From contig NZ_LMAU01000002.1 in the NCBI RefSeq assembly GCF_001441535.1, positions 372,001 through 436,000 on the forward strand: a DNA stretch of 64,000 nt. Reading direction: 5' to 3'. The DNA is from Tsuneonella troitsensis (GTDB taxonomy: Bacteria; Pseudomonadota; Alphaproteobacteria; Sphingomonadales; Sphingomonadaceae). The position numbers and the translations under genes are program-made. The notes under the pieces are model-generated. The model worked only from the letters and a program-made list of their open reading frames with translations. It was not told the DNA's origin and did no database searches. How positions within the stretch are numbered: position 1 is the stretch's first letter; the number at the start of each line of letters is the position of its first letter. Positions 1 to 11,600 of this stretch are shown piece after piece.

Positions 1-1729
<1,729 letters not shown>

Positions 1730-1730
1730 G

Positions 1731-3395
1731 TCACACGCCCTCCAGTAAACGATCGGCCTGTGCGCGGGCCTCTGGTGTGACTTCGGCTCCCGACAGCATT
1801 CGCGCGATCTCCTCCTGTCGTTCCGCCGCATCGAGCAAGCTGACCGACGTCCGGGTCACCGTCCCCTCGCTGGTCTTGTGGATGGCGTAATGCGTCCGGC
1901 CGCGCGCCGCGACCTGGGGCGAGTGGGTGACCACGAGCACCTGAGCCCCTTCGGCAAGGCGCGACAGCCGCTCGCCGATCGCACTCGCAACGGCGCCCCC
2001 GACCCCTCGATCGATCTCGTCGAAGATCATCGTCGCTGCTCCTCCGCGCTCGGCAAGAGCGACCTTGAGCGCCAAGATGAAGCGCGACAGTTCCCCCCCG
2101 CTCGCGATCTTGTTGAGCGGGGCGAAATCTGCCCCGGGATTCGTCGCGATCAGGAATTCGGCCGAATCGATTCCGTGCGGTCCCCAGCGATCCTCGGGCA
2201 ATTCGATTACTGCCGTGCGGAAGCGCGCCGCATCTAGCTTCAAAGGGGCAAGCTCGGCCGCTACCGCCTCATCGAGCCGCGTTGCCGCCTCCAGCCGCAC
2301 TGCGTGGAGGGCGCGCGCACGCGTTCGATAGTTCTCTCCTGCGGAACGAGCCGCGAGAGCCAGCGCATCGAGTTCCGCCTCGCCACCTTCGATCGCATCG
2401 AGGGCGTGGCGGAATTCGCGCATCTTGTCGGGCAACTGGTCGACTTCGCAGCGGTGTTTGCGGGCGATGGCGCGCAAATCGAACAGCCGGGTTTCGGCGC
2501 GCTCAAGCGCCAGCGGATCGTGAACGAGCGCCTCCGCAGCGGCTGACAGCTTGTCCTCCGCCTCGCCTGCCTCGATCACCGCGCGATCGAGCGCCGCCAG
2601 CGCTTCGGTAAGCAAGGGATGTTCGGCCGCAATTCGGTCCAGTCGCCGAGCAGCAACCCGTAGATAGGCCAGCGGCGAGTCCGAGCCTTCCCACAGGTGT
2701 CGCAGTTCCTCGAGATCGCCGGAGAGGCGTTCCCCCTTCTGCATGGAGGAGCGGGTCTCGGCCAGACGAGCCTCTTCTCCCGCCTGCGGTTCGATGGCGG
2801 CCAGCTCCGCAAGGTGCGCCAGCAAGAGATCCTGGTCGGCCTGTGCAGTCTCGACCCTGTCACGTACCGCGGCAAGGCGACTTTCGGCGGCGCGCCACTC
2901 GGTCCAGGCGCGCGAAACGCCGTCGACTTCGCCACCTGCAAACCTGTCGAGCAAGGCGCGGTGCCCCTTCGGATTGACCAGCCCGCGATCGTCATGCTGC
3001 CCATGCAGTTCGACGAGCGAGTTCCCGAGTTCACGGAGAAGGGCAACGCCGACCGGCTGGTCGTTGACGAAGGCCTTGCTGCCCCCATCGGCGCGCAACG
3101 TCCTTTTCAGGATCAGCGGCTCGCCTGGATCAAGTTCGATCTCGGCGTCTTCCAGTATCGCGCCGATCCACGCGGGAAGCTGTGCGAACTCGAACGCAGC
3201 GACGACGCTCGCCTTGTCCTCACCCGCGCGGACCAGACCGCTTTCGGCACGGTTGCCGAGGATGAGGCCCAGCGCGTCGAGCAGGATCGACTTGCCCGCC
3301 CCGGTCTCTCCGGTCAGCACGCCCAGCCCGCTGCGGAATTCGAGGTCGAGCGCCTCTATCAACACGATGTTGCGGATGGACAGGCGCGTCAGCAT
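1731..3395 (-). CDS. recN: DNA repair protein RecN
   Basis: An SMC-like ATPase that acts early in recombinational repair of double-strand breaks. The protein has 554 residues, the usual length for RecN. It begins MLTRLSIRNIVLIEALDLEF and has a Walker A GETGAGKS (about 29-36). A long alpha-helical coiled-coil centre follows, then the C-terminal ABC signature and Walker B region (SGGELSRFILALK, then MIFDEIDRGVGG). It is the first gene of recN-hydrolase-ligA. No SOS box was recognised by eye upstream. Confidence 0.96.
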   Translation of the reverse strand: MLTRLSIRNIVLIEALDLEFRSGLGVLTGETGAGKSILLDALGLILGNRAESGLVRAGEDKASVVAAFEFAQLPAWIGAILEDAEIELDPGEPLILKRTLRADGGSKAFVNDQPVGVALLRELGNSLVELHGQHDDRGLVNPKGHRALLDRFAGGEVDGVSRAWTEWRAAESRLAAVRDRVETAQADQDLLLAHLAELAAIEPQAGEEARLAETRSSMQKGERLSGDLEELRHLWEGSDSPLAYLRVAARRLDRIAAEHPLLTEALAALDRAVIEAGEAEDKLSAAAEALVHDPLALERAETRLFDLRAIARKHRCEVDQLPDKMREFRHALDAIEGGEAELDALALAARSAGENYRTRARALHAVRLEAATRLDEAVAAELAPLKLDAARFRTAVIELPEDRWGPHGIDSAEFLIATNPGADFAPLNKIASGGELSRFILALKVALAERGGAATMIFDEIDRGVGGAVASAIGERLSRLAEGAQVLVVTHSPQVAARGRTHYAIHKTSEGTVTRTSVSLLDAAERQEEIARMLSGAEVTPEARAQADRLLEGV

Positions 3396-3463
3396 GGCAG
3401 CGCCGATTCCCTAGCCCATGCTCTGCGGCGCGTCACGCATCAGCCGCGTTTTGCCAACAGCGG

Positions 3464-4783
3464 TCAGTCGCCGACCAGATCGAGGAAGGCCTGAGGCGAC
3501 AGGGGCGGCGAGCCGAAGTAGCCCTGATACAGGGTACACCCTTCCTCGGCGGCGATCATCCGCTGCGCCTCGTTTTCGATACCCTCGGTCACGACCGTCA
3601 AGTCCAGCGCCCCGGCCATCGCGACGATGGCGCGAAGCACTGCGCGATCGCGCGGATCCACTTCGATCCCCTCGATCATCGACCGGTCGAGTTTGAGCAT
3701 GTCGAGCGCCAGCAACTTCAGGTAGCGGAAATTGCAGAAACCCCCGCCGAAATCGTCGAGCGCGATCCGCATGCCCCGCCCGCGCAGAACCGCGAGCATC
3801 GGTGCGACACGCTCGAGGTCATCCAGCAGGACTTGCTCGGTTATCTCGAGCGTCAGTCGGTCGGCCGCGAAGCCCGCCTTTTCAACGAGCGCACCGAAAT
3901 CGCGCGCGAAGTCGCTGCTCGCCAGATCTGCCGGCGTAACGTTGAGCGACAACCTCAGATCGCTTCGCCATTCCCGCGCGGCACCAAGAGCCGTCCGAGC
4001 AATGTGCCGCGAAAGCTGCGCGACGTGGTCGGTTCGTTCGGCGATAGCGAACAGTGCATGGGCCCCGATCAGGCCCACACGGGGGTGTTGCCAGCGTGCA
4101 AGCGCCTCTGCGCCGACCAGACGATTGTCAGCCAGGGAATATTGCGGCTGGAACGCGATCTCGATCTCGTCGCGATCGAGCGCGGCCAGCAGATCGGCCT
4201 CGAGTTCTGCCGCGCGAATGCCCTCGGGCGCATATCGACGGTCGGCCCACAGGACGCGTGCCCCCGGCCGATCGTGCGCTCGTTCCAGCGTGGCCGCCAG
4301 TCTGTCGACGACATGGCCCGGCGTCTCGCCCGGAAGCACCCGCATCAGCGCGATTCGCGGCCAAAGGCGCACTGTTCCCGCGCCGTCGACAGCTACGATC
4401 GGTGCGGCAACCGCTTCGGCAACCGCCTCGCCCAGCCACTGCCATCGTTCGCGGCTTATCGGCTGGCGTGCGACTAGGGCGAACTTCCCGCCGCCCAGGC
4501 GCGCTGCGAACCAATCGCCGTCGGACAGTTCGTCTTCCGCGAGATGCAGCAGCCTCTTCGTGAGTTCGACAAGGGCACCGTCGCCAGTCGCTTCGCCGTA
4601 TGCCAGGTTTACCGCATCGAACCGACCGAGACCGACGAGCATGGCGTGGACCGGAGCCGGCCCATCTCCATCACAGTGCGCTGCGCGCCATGTGGCAAGC
4701 TGGCCTTCCAGTGCGGCGGCATCGGCAAGTCCTGTCAGGGCATCGCGCCCCGATAGCTCGGTTTGGTGGAAATGGGCCCTCAT
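3464..4783 (-). CDS. cyclic-di-GMP phosphodiesterase (degenerate GGDEF + EAL)
   Basis: A 439-residue cytoplasmic protein with no sensor or membrane segment. The GGDEF half (about 10-165) is degenerate: the signature reads GGGKF (97-101), so diguanylate cyclase activity is unlikely. The EAL half keeps the residues expected of an active phosphodiesterase: E226 in EALARW, N281 in LNVTP, E313 in LEITEQ, D343-D344 in ALDDFGGG, K364 in LKLDRS and E400 in VTEGIEN. The ATG at 4783 was chosen because the reading frame upstream has no family similarity and runs into the divergent nadK promoter region. The GGDEF half may bind GTP as a regulatory site. Confidence 0.9.
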   Translation of the reverse strand: MRAHFHQTELSGRDALTGLADAAALEGQLATWRAAHCDGDGPAPVHAMLVGLGRFDAVNLAYGEATGDGALVELTKRLLHLAEDELSDGDWFAARLGGGKFALVARQPISRERWQWLGEAVAEAVAAPIVAVDGAGTVRLWPRIALMRVLPGETPGHVVDRLAATLERAHDRPGARVLWADRRYAPEGIRAAELEADLLAALDRDEIEIAFQPQYSLADNRLVGAEALARWQHPRVGLIGAHALFAIAERTDHVAQLSRHIARTALGAAREWRSDLRLSLNVTPADLASSDFARDFGALVEKAGFAADRLTLEITEQVLLDDLERVAPMLAVLRGRGMRIALDDFGGGFCNFRYLKLLALDMLKLDRSMIEGIEVDPRDRAVLRAIVAMAGALDLTVVTEGIENEAQRMIAAEEGCTLYQGYFGSPPLSPQAFLDLVGD

Positions 4784-4898
4784 ATGCCCCCGGGATAGCG
4801 CGAATTGCGACAGCCCGCCGCCCCCGTGCCGCCCGCGTTGCCAAATGGGACAGCGCCAACTAGCGTCGACCCCGGCCGACGTGCGGCGGGAGACTTGA

Positions 4899-5687
4899 GT
4901 GACCGTGGAATTCGACGGGAAGCGGCTGGCCCTCGTCGCCTCGCCTACCGACCGCGCGGAGGAAGCCGCGGAGGAACTGCGCGGCAGTATCGACTTCGTC
5001 GATATGGCCGATGCCCAGGCTGTCATCGTTCTGGGCGGGGACGGCTTCATGCTCCACACGCTGCACCAGATGCTCGACGAGGAGCGGGTCATTCCGGCGT
5101 ACGGTGTCAACTGCGGCACCGTGGGTTTCCTGATGAATCGCTATCGCGGTCCGGCGAAGCTGCTCGATCGGCTGGGCAAATCGCGCCGGTTCGACATCGC
5201 CCCGTTACGGATGGAGGCGATCGGTCAGGACGGATCGCGTCACGTCGCGTGTGCGATCAACGAGGTTTCGCTGCTGCGCGAAACGCGGCAGACCGCCAAG
5301 ATCGAAATCTCGCTCGACGGCAAGGTCCGCCTGAAGGAACTGGTCTGCGACGGCGTGCTGGTGGCGACTCCGGCCGGCTCCACCGCCTACAACCTGTCCG
5401 CCAACGGCCCGATCCTGCCGCTCGATTCGCAGCTTCTCGCGCTGACGCCGATCAGCCCGTTTCGCCCGCGCCGCTGGTCGGGCGCGGTCCTGCCAGAACG
5501 CAGCCGGATCACCTTGAAGGTCAACGAACCGGCGAAGCGTCCGGTCTCGGCCGTCGCCGATCAGAAGGAGTTCCGCGACATTGCCGAAGTCCACCTTGAA
5601 ATCGCTCGGGAAAACCAGCTCACCCTGCTGTTCGATCCCGGCCACGCGCTCGACGAGCGCATCGTAGCGGAGCAATTCGCCGTATAG
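4899..5687 (+). CDS. nadK: NAD kinase
   Basis: Phosphorylates NAD+ to NADP+ and so controls the NADPH supply. The protein has 262 residues. The phosphate-binding GGDG motif (46-49) lies in VIVLGGDGF, and the conserved NEVSLLRETRQ (121-131) and TPAGSTAYNLSANGPI blocks are present. It starts at GTG 4899, next to a short SD-like stretch. It is divergent from the EAL gene and stands alone upstream of tRNA-Asn. Confidence 0.95.
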   Translation: MTVEFDGKRLALVASPTDRAEEAAEELRGSIDFVDMADAQAVIVLGGDGFMLHTLHQMLDEERVIPAYGVNCGTVGFLMNRYRGPAKLLDRLGKSRRFDIAPLRMEAIGQDGSRHVACAINEVSLLRETRQTAKIEISLDGKVRLKELVCDGVLVATPAGSTAYNLSANGPILPLDSQLLALTPISPFRPRRWSGAVLPERSRITLKVNEPAKRPVSAVADQKEFRDIAEVHLEIARENQLTLLFDPGHALDERIVAEQFAV

Positions 5688-5741
5688 GGTTGCCAAGCCG
5701 CAGGCGCCCACATATAGGCGCGCTCCTGCCGATCTGGCTGC

Positions 5742-5816
5742 TCCCCGATAGCTCAGCGGTAGAGTAGGTGACTGTTAATCACTTGGTCGTTGGTTCGAAT
5801 CCAACTCGGGGAGCCA
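5742..5816 (+). tRNA. tRNA-Asn (GUU), CCA encoded
   Basis: A cloverleaf can be folded by hand. The acceptor arms are TCCCCGA and TCGGGGA with discriminator G and an encoded CCA. The D arm contains GCTCAGCGGTAGAGT. The anticodon stem GGTGA/TCACT carries loop CTGTTAA (anticodon GTT). The T-arm is TTGGTTCGAATCCAA. Confidence 0.97.
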
Positions 5817-5826
5817 CTTTTCAGCC

Positions 5827-6564
5827 TTAGCCCAGCAATAGCCGCGCGCCGACCCAGATGGTCAGCGCCGCGGTGAGCCAGCGGATGAGCTTCTGCGGCA
5901 GGACTTTCACAGCGAGCAGGCTGCCGATCTGGCCGCCGATGGCGACCGCGATCAGCAGCGGCAGTCCGAAAGCGAACGCCGCGCCGACAATGTCGGGCCC
6001 GCTTTTCAGCAGTTGCCCGGCAAGACCGAACATTGAGTTGACGAGGATGAAGAAGGCTGCGGTTGCCGCGACCTCACGAGCGCCGTTCCAGCGCGTGAGG
6101 TGGAGGAACGGAGCGAGGAAAATCCCCCCGCCGATCCCGACCAATCCTGCGAGGTAGCCGATCGGTGCAGCGAGCCAGGGCATCCAGCGTGCGGCGCGAG
6201 AGGGGCGCCCCTCCGACCCGGATGGCACCGGGACGAGTAGCGTAAGACCGGCCAACACGAGGCTGGCGCCCAGCAGGGCGAGGAAAGCCGCTTCGCTGAT
6301 CGGGGTGAGACCACCAAGGAAAGCCGCTGGAGCCGCGACACCCGTCAGCAGCAGGGCGCCACGCCAAGGCGTGATGGCCGCTCGCGCGAACCGCACCGTG
6401 CTGCCCGCGACCACGACCACATTGCAAAGCAGCGACACCACCGGGAGGAGCCGATAGTCGACCCCCACCAGCGCCAGCAATGCACTGTAAGTCGATCCGC
6501 CGCCGAACCCCACCGCCGCGTAGAGCAGCGCGGTCAGCGCGAATGCGACGGCGAGCAGGGGCAC
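5827..6564 (-). CDS. sulfite exporter TauE/SafE family permease
   Basis: A 245-residue integral membrane protein with about eight hydrophobic segments. The two halves each carry the glycine-rich family signature (VGFGGGSTYSALLALVG near the N-terminus, AGLVGIGGGIFLAPFLHL in the middle). Members export or import organosulfur or sulfite anions, but the substrate cannot be assigned here. It is convergent with tRNA-Asn and lies downstream of secA on the same strand. Confidence 0.85.
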   Translation of the reverse strand: MPLLAVAFALTALLYAAVGFGGGSTYSALLALVGVDYRLLPVVSLLCNVVVVAGSTVRFARAAITPWRGALLLTGVAAPAAFLGGLTPISEAAFLALLGASLVLAGLTLLVPVPSGSEGRPSRAARWMPWLAAPIGYLAGLVGIGGGIFLAPFLHLTRWNGAREVAATAAFFILVNSMFGLAGQLLKSGPDIVGAAFAFGLPLLIAVAIGGQIGSLLAVKVLPQKLIRWLTAALTIWVGARLLLG

Positions 6565-6590
6565 GATGCCTCAGGCTCGCCGGGCCGGGA

Positions 6591-9365
6591 TCAGGCGACC
6601 GCCGAGCCTGCCGGCTTGGAACCCACCGCGCCGTGACAGTGCTTGTACTTGTTGCCCGACCCGCAGGGGCACGGAGCATTGCGGCTGATATCCTGGTCCG
6701 CCCACGGATTATCGGCGATCCCGCCCGGGCTTGCAGCGGCCATGGCCGAACCTGCGAGCGACCCGAACAGCGCCTCCCGGTTGCGCGATCCATCGCCATC
6801 GTCCGAGTTTTCGAAGCCGGTCAGCGGATCGATGTGGCCGGTCAGGAAGTCCGGCAGATCGGGCAGCGAGAGCGGCTGGGTCTGCGGAGCGAACTGGAAC
6901 TGGGCCTTGAGCAGGATCCCCGTCACATCTTCGCGCAGCGTCTCGAGCATCCGCTCGAACAGCACGAATGCCTCGCGCTTGTATTCGTTGATCGGCTGCT
7001 TCTGCGCATAGGCCCGCAGGAAGATGACCTGCCGCAGCGCGTCGAGCGTGGCGAGGTGTTCCTTCCAGTGGTGGTCGAGCCGTTCGATGAGTATCTGCTT
7101 TTCCAGCCTCTTCCACATCGCCGGGTCGGTCTCGGCGATCTTCTTCTCCATCAGTTCGTCGGTCATCGCCGCGATGCGCTGTTCCAGCATCTCGGGATCG
7201 ACTTCGTCTTCCTGGAGCCAGGAATCGATCGGCGGCTCGAGACCCAGAACGTCGGTCAGCCGCTGCTTGAGGCCCGCGACGTCCCACTGCTCGGGATATG
7301 TTTCGGGCGGGCACGCCTCGCCGACGATATTGTTGACCGTGTCGTGGCGCATGTCGACGACCACGTCGTCGACCGCCTCGCTGTCCATGATCTCCGCGCG
7401 CTGCTCGTAGATCACCTTGCGCTGGTCGTTCATCACGTCGTCGTATTCGACGACCTGTTTGCGGATGTCGTAGTTGCGCGCCTCGACCTTCTTCTGCGCG
7501 GTCTCGATCGCCTTCGACAGCCACTTGCTGCCGATCGCCTCGCCATCGGCGAGGTTGGAATTCATCATCCGGGAGAACAGGGTGTCCGGCCCGAAGATCC
7601 GCAGCAGATCGTCCTCTAGGCAGAGGTAAAACCGGCTCAATCCCGGGTCGCCCTGACGACCGGCACGGCCGCGCAACTGGTTGTCGATGCGGCGGCTCTC
7701 GTGCCGCTCTGTGCCCAGTACGAACAGACCGCCGGCTTCAAGCACCTGTTGCCGTTCGGCCGCGACCTCGTCCCGGATCCGCTGGATCGCCGCTTCGCGC
7801 TCCGGCCCCTCGGGCACATCCTTGAGTTCGTCCTCGATCCGGAATTCTGCGTTACCGCCGAGCTGGATGTCGGTGCCGCGCCCGGCCATGTTGGTGGCGA
7901 TCGTCACCGCGCCCATGCGGCCCGCCTGTGCGACGATGTGCGCCTCCATCTCGTGGAAGCGGGCGTTGAGGACGGAGTGCTTCACCCCCTCCTTCTCGAG
8001 GAAGGTGCTCAGCAGTTCCGACTTCTCGATCGAGACGGTGCCGACCAGCACGGGCTGGCCGATCTGGCTCTTCTCGGCGATGGCCTTGGCGATCGCCTGG
8101 AACTTGTCGTTCGTGTTCTTGTAGAACTCGTCCTCCTCGTCGATCCGCGCGACGGGAACGTTGGTCGGAATCTCGACCACGTTCATCTTGTAGATGTCCC
8201 AGAACTCGGCCGCCTCGGTCGCGGCGGTGCCGGTCATGCCGGAGAGCTTGGGATACATGCGGAAATAGTTCTGGAAGGTGATCGAGGCCATCGTCTGGTT
8301 CTCGGGCTCGATCTTCACGCCCTCCTTGGCCTCGACCGCCTGGTGCAGGCCGTTCGACCAGCGCCGACCGTCCATCATGCGGCCCGTGAACTCGTCGATG
8401 ATGACGACCTTTTCGTCTTTCACGATGTAGTCGATGTCCCGCTTGAACATCTTGTTCGCGCGCAGTGCCTGGTCGAGGTGGTGGACCACCTGCGTGTTCT
8501 CGACGTCGTAGAGGTTGTCGGTGACCAGCAGGCCGGTGTTCGCGAGCAGGGCCTCGATCTTCTCGGCCCCTTCCTCGGTCCAGCTGATGTTCTTCGTCTT
8601 CTCGTCGGCGTCGTAATAGCTCTCGTCGATGTCCTTCACGATAGCGTCGATCGTGACGTAGAGATCGGTCTTGTCCTCCGTCGGACCCGATATGATCAGC
8701 GGCGTGCGTGCCTCGTCGATCAGGATCGAATCCACCTCGTCGACGATCGCGAAATTGAAGGGGCGCTGCACCATCTGGCTGCGTTCGTGCTTCATGTTGT
8801 CGCGCAGATAATCGAACCCGAACTCGTTGTTCGTGCCGTACGTCACGTCGCTGGCGTAGGCTTCGCGTCGCTCGAACTCGCCCATGTTGGGGACGATGAC
8901 GCCCACGGTCAGGCCCAGGAACTTGTGGATGCGGCCCATCCACTCGGAGTCGCGGCGAGCGAGGTAATCGTTGACCGTAACGACGTGGACACCCTTGCCC
9001 TCGATCGCGTTGAGATACGTCGCGAGAGTGGCGACCAGCGTCTTGCCTTCGCCCGTGCGCATCTCGGCGATCTCGCCGCGGTGGAGGACCATGCCGCCCA
9101 CCATCTGCACGTCGAAGTGCCGCATGCCCAGAACGCGAACCGACGCCTCGCGCACGGTCGCGAATGCTTCCGGCAGGATGTCGTCCAGTGTCTTGCCGCT
9201 TTCGAGCTGCTCGCGGAACTTGGCGGTCTGCGCGGCCAGTTCGGCATCGGAGAGCGCCTGAATCTGCGGTTCGAGCGCGTTCACCTGGCGGACGATCTTT
9301 TCGAGCGACTTGACGTAACGGTCGTTCGAAGACCCGAAAAGGGCCTTGGCTATGTTCTGGATCAT
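6591..9365 (-). CDS. secA: preprotein translocase ATPase SecA
   Basis: The motor that drives unfolded proteins through SecYEG. The protein has 924 residues. It has Walker A MRTGEGKT (about 103-109), a DEAD-like [17 protein letters not shown], the preprotein cross-linking domain and the C-terminal helical scaffold. It ends in a zinc-binding SEC-C motif ([12 protein letters not shown]) for SecB contact. The ATG at 9365 ([11 protein letters not shown]) is preferred over an in-frame ATG 16 codons upstream because MIQNI is where the family normally begins. Confidence 0.97.
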   Translation of the reverse strand: MIQNIAKALFGSSNDRYVKSLEKIVRQVNALEPQIQALSDAELAAQTAKFREQLESGKTLDDILPEAFATVREASVRVLGMRHFDVQMVGGMVLHRGEIAEMRTGEGKTLVATLATYLNAIEGKGVHVVTVNDYLARRDSEWMGRIHKFLGLTVGVIVPNMGEFERREAYASDVTYGTNNEFGFDYLRDNMKHERSQMVQRPFNFAIVDEVDSILIDEARTPLIISGPTEDKTDLYVTIDAIVKDIDESYYDADEKTKNISWTEEGAEKIEALLANTGLLVTDNLYDVENTQVVHHLDQALRANKMFKRDIDYIVKDEKVVIIDEFTGRMMDGRRWSNGLHQAVEAKEGVKIEPENQTMASITFQNYFRMYPKLSGMTGTAATEAAEFWDIYKMNVVEIPTNVPVARIDEEDEFYKNTNDKFQAIAKAIAEKSQIGQPVLVGTVSIEKSELLSTFLEKEGVKHSVLNARFHEMEAHIVAQAGRMGAVTIATNMAGRGTDIQLGGNAEFRIEDELKDVPEGPEREAAIQRIRDEVAAERQQVLEAGGLFVLGTERHESRRIDNQLRGRAGRQGDPGLSRFYLCLEDDLLRIFGPDTLFSRMMNSNLADGEAIGSKWLSKAIETAQKKVEARNYDIRKQVVEYDDVMNDQRKVIYEQRAEIMDSEAVDDVVVDMRHDTVNNIVGEACPPETYPEQWDVAGLKQRLTDVLGLEPPIDSWLQEDEVDPEMLEQRIAAMTDELMEKKIAETDPAMWKRLEKQILIERLDHHWKEHLATLDALRQVIFLRAYAQKQPINEYKREAFVLFERMLETLREDVTGILLKAQFQFAPQTQPLSLPDLPDFLTGHIDPLTGFENSDDGDGSRNREALFGSLAGSAMAAASPGGIADNPWADQDISRNAPCPCGSGNKYKHCHGAVGSKPAGSAVA

Positions 9366-9395
9366 GGATGCCCCTGGGGCTGGAGTGTCATATAA

Positions 9396-9425
9396 GTCCG
9401 GCCGCCCGAGCAAAGTGCTCCGGAC
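9396..9425 (-). terminator. candidate stem-loop terminator between a small secreted gene and secA
   Basis: Nested inverted repeat: outer arms GTCCG/CGGAC and inner arms GAGCA/TGCTC around a 3-base loop. It lies downstream of the small gene ending at 9459 and upstream of secA. There is no clear T-run, so this is tentative. Confidence 0.4.
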
Positions 9426-9458
9426 GGCGAACGTGGATCGTATGGAATGGTCGGCGCG

Positions 9459-9734
9459 CTATTCGAGCGCGCGGTCGGGACCGAACTGGATCGTCGGAAT
9501 GACGACGATCACGCGCTTGCGTTGACGGCACGAGGGCTGGCTGGAGACCCGCGATCGCAGGTTCGCACGCTCTTTCTGTACGATCTCGCACGATGCGGCG
9601 GTAGGCGCCTGCTGGGTCTGCGCACCCTCGACCACCGACTGCGACATCACCGCAATCATGCGCGCCTGCGCCGGCGTGGCGACGGACGCCAGACCGGTAA
9701 GGATCGCAAGACAGGCGAGGAAGCGACGCAACAT
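9459..9734 (-). CDS. small exported protein of unknown function
   Basis: A 91-residue protein with a clear signal peptide (MLRRFLACLAILTGLASVA, cleavage probably after PAQA). The mature part has two cysteines (ASCE and PSCR), which could form one disulfide, a basic patch CRQRKR and a valine-rich strand VIVVIPTIQF. No family was recognised. It sits between a TonB-domain gene and secA on the same strand. The start at 9734 was chosen because the signal peptide begins there. Confidence 0.65.
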   Translation of the reverse strand: MLRRFLACLAILTGLASVATPAQARMIAVMSQSVVEGAQTQQAPTAASCEIVQKERANLRSRVSSQPSCRQRKRVIVVIPTIQFGPDRALE

Positions 9735-9795
9735 GATGCCGCTAGATAATCCTTTGGGCGTCGTTCGTCCAGTGACGGCACACCGCACTGCTACC

Positions 9796-10257
9796 CTAGT
9801 CCACAATCTCCCAGCGCACTGAGCTGTTGAAGGTGCCAGCCACCGGTTGCCCGTCCGCATCGAGCGCAGGGTGGAACCGAGCCCGCGTTCTGAGCGCCGC
9901 ACAAGCGCGGTCATCGAACTGGCGTAGACCGCTTGATTCGGTAATCCGGCATTCGGCGACTTCGCCGAACGGATCGATAGCGAGGGTAAATCGCACCAAG
10001 CCTTCCTTCTCGCCGCGAAGGGCGCTCGCGGGGTAGTCCGCGGTTCCAAGCCAGTTTCCGGGATTTCCGATCGGTCTGGCAGGCCGAGAAGTCCCGGGCT
10101 CGAATGGCACTGCGGCCACTTGGCGCACATCCTGCCTATCTAGCGGCTCCAGAGCATCGGTGGGCCCTGCTATCTTGACCATGACATCTGCCCAAATCAT
10201 CAAAGAAATGAGGCCGATAACGGACAACCACATGATGAGCTTATAGCGAGCCGGCAC
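9796..10257 (-). CDS. TonB C-terminal domain protein (energy transducer TonB family)
   Basis: A 153-residue protein with one N-terminal membrane anchor (about 6-24, LIMWLSVIGLISLMIW), a short proline-containing linker and a TonB-like C-terminal domain. That domain starts at DYPASALRGEKEGLVRFTLAID and continues through AECRITESSG to LRTRARFHPALDADG. It is shorter than classical TonB and lacks a long Pro-rich spacer. It may be an accessory transducer or another envelope protein using the fold. No ExbB or ExbD is nearby. Confidence 0.75.
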   Translation of the reverse strand: MPARYKLIMWLSVIGLISLMIWADVMVKIAGPTDALEPLDRQDVRQVAAVPFEPGTSRPARPIGNPGNWLGTADYPASALRGEKEGLVRFTLAIDPFGEVAECRITESSGLRQFDDRACAALRTRARFHPALDADGQPVAGTFNSSVRWEIVD

Positions 10258-10378
10258 TATCCCTGACTGCCCGAGAAAGGCTGGTGTCGCAAGGGCGTCG
10301 GGCGAGAACGCTTACAGGTCTTCGGCAAGCGTGACGCCCCCACTTGCCGATAAGACAACACTGGCTAGAGGGGAATCC

Positions 10379-11599
10379 ATGGACACCTCTCCCCTCGCCC
10401 TTCCCTTTCCGAGCGCCCCGATGGTGGCCGGGGTGACTCCGCGCGTCGCTCGCGCAGGGTACAAGGACTGGGGTCGCTGCGACCTCACCTTTGTCGAATT
10501 GGCAGAAGGCACCAGCGTAGCTGGTGTGTTCACGCGGAACGTCTGCTGCTCCACCGAGGTGGAGCTCGGCCGCGAGCAGGTCGTGCTCGGCCGCGCGCGG
10601 GCACTGGTCGTCAACGCGGGCAATTCGAACGCATTCACCGGCTATCGGGGACGCGAGGCGGTCGAGGCGATCATGGGCCAGGTCGCCGCACATCTGGGCT
10701 GCGAGCCGAGCGACGTATTCGTGTCGTCCACCGGGGTGATCGGCGTTCCCCTGCCCAAGGACAAGGCGCGCGCGGGGCTCGACGCGGTGTTCGTGGCACC
10801 TGAATGTTCGTGGGAGGAAGCCGCCGCAACCATCGGTACCACCGACACATTCTCGAAGGGTGCGGTGGCGACAGCCATGATCGGCGATACCAAGGTGACG
10901 CTTGTCGGCATCGTCAAGGGAAGCGGAATGATCGCGCCCGACATGGCGACGATGCTCGGCTACGTCTTCACCGACGCCGCCGTCGATCCGGCCTTCCTGC
11001 AGCGCCTGCTTAGTGCGGCAAGCGACGACACCTTCAATTGCATCACCGTGGATGGCGACACCTCGACCAGCGACACGGTTCTCGCCTTCGCGACGGGCAA
11101 CGCCCGCAATGCGCCGCTCGCGTCGTTCGACGATCTCGGCGCGGACGCTTTTGCCGCTGCATTGCACGATGTCTGCCGTCAGTTGGCCCAGCTCGTCGTG
11201 CGCGACGGCGAAGGTGCGCAGAAATTCATCGAGATTGCGGTGACGGGGGCGAAAAGCGACGAAAGTGCGCGCCGGATCGGTCTTGCCGTCGCCAATTCGC
11301 CTTTGGTCAAGACAGCCATCGCGGGCGAGGATGCCAACTGGGGCCGCGTTGTTATGGCGGTGGGCAAGGCGGGTGAGCCAGCCGACCGCGACACTCTTTC
11401 GATCGGTTTCGGCGGTACATGGGCAGCGCGGGACGGACAGCCTCTCGCCGATTACGACGAGGCGCCGGTCGCTACGCACCTCAAGGGACGCGAGGTCCGG
11501 ATCGAAATCGACCTGGGGATCGGTGACGGCCGGGCGACCGTCTGGACCTGCGACCTGACACACGGTTACATCTCGATCAACGCCGACTACCGTTCCTGA
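10379..11599 (+). CDS. argJ: bifunctional glutamate N-acetyltransferase / N-acetylglutamate synthase ArgJ
   Basis: Recycles the acetyl group in arginine synthesis (N-acetylornithine + glutamate). The 406-residue precursor self-cleaves before the nucleophilic threonine. The family site KGSGMIAPDMATML is present, with Thr191 as the predicted new N-terminus of the beta chain. The VVNAGNSNAFTG block is also typical. It begins at ATG 10379 behind a good SD (GAGGGGA). Whether it also uses acetyl-CoA cannot be read from sequence. The next gene starts 1 base after its stop. Confidence 0.95.
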   Translation: MDTSPLALPFPSAPMVAGVTPRVARAGYKDWGRCDLTFVELAEGTSVAGVFTRNVCCSTEVELGREQVVLGRARALVVNAGNSNAFTGYRGREAVEAIMGQVAAHLGCEPSDVFVSSTGVIGVPLPKDKARAGLDAVFVAPECSWEEAAATIGTTDTFSKGAVATAMIGDTKVTLVGIVKGSGMIAPDMATMLGYVFTDAAVDPAFLQRLLSAASDDTFNCITVDGDTSTSDTVLAFATGNARNAPLASFDDLGADAFAAALHDVCRQLAQLVVRDGEGAQKFIEIAVTGAKSDESARRIGLAVANSPLVKTAIAGEDANWGRVVMAVGKAGEPADRDTLSIGFGGTWAARDGQPLADYDEAPVATHLKGREVRIEIDLGIGDGRATVWTCDLTHGYISINADYRS

Positions 11600-11600
11600 C

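Noticed and set aside
5742-5816. tRNA-Asn as an integration site
   Set aside because: No partial copy of the tRNA 3' end and no integrase nearby.
9459-10130. A longer 223-residue version of the small secreted protein
   Set aside because: The extra N-terminal part overlaps the TonB-domain gene in another frame; the signal peptide begins at 9734.
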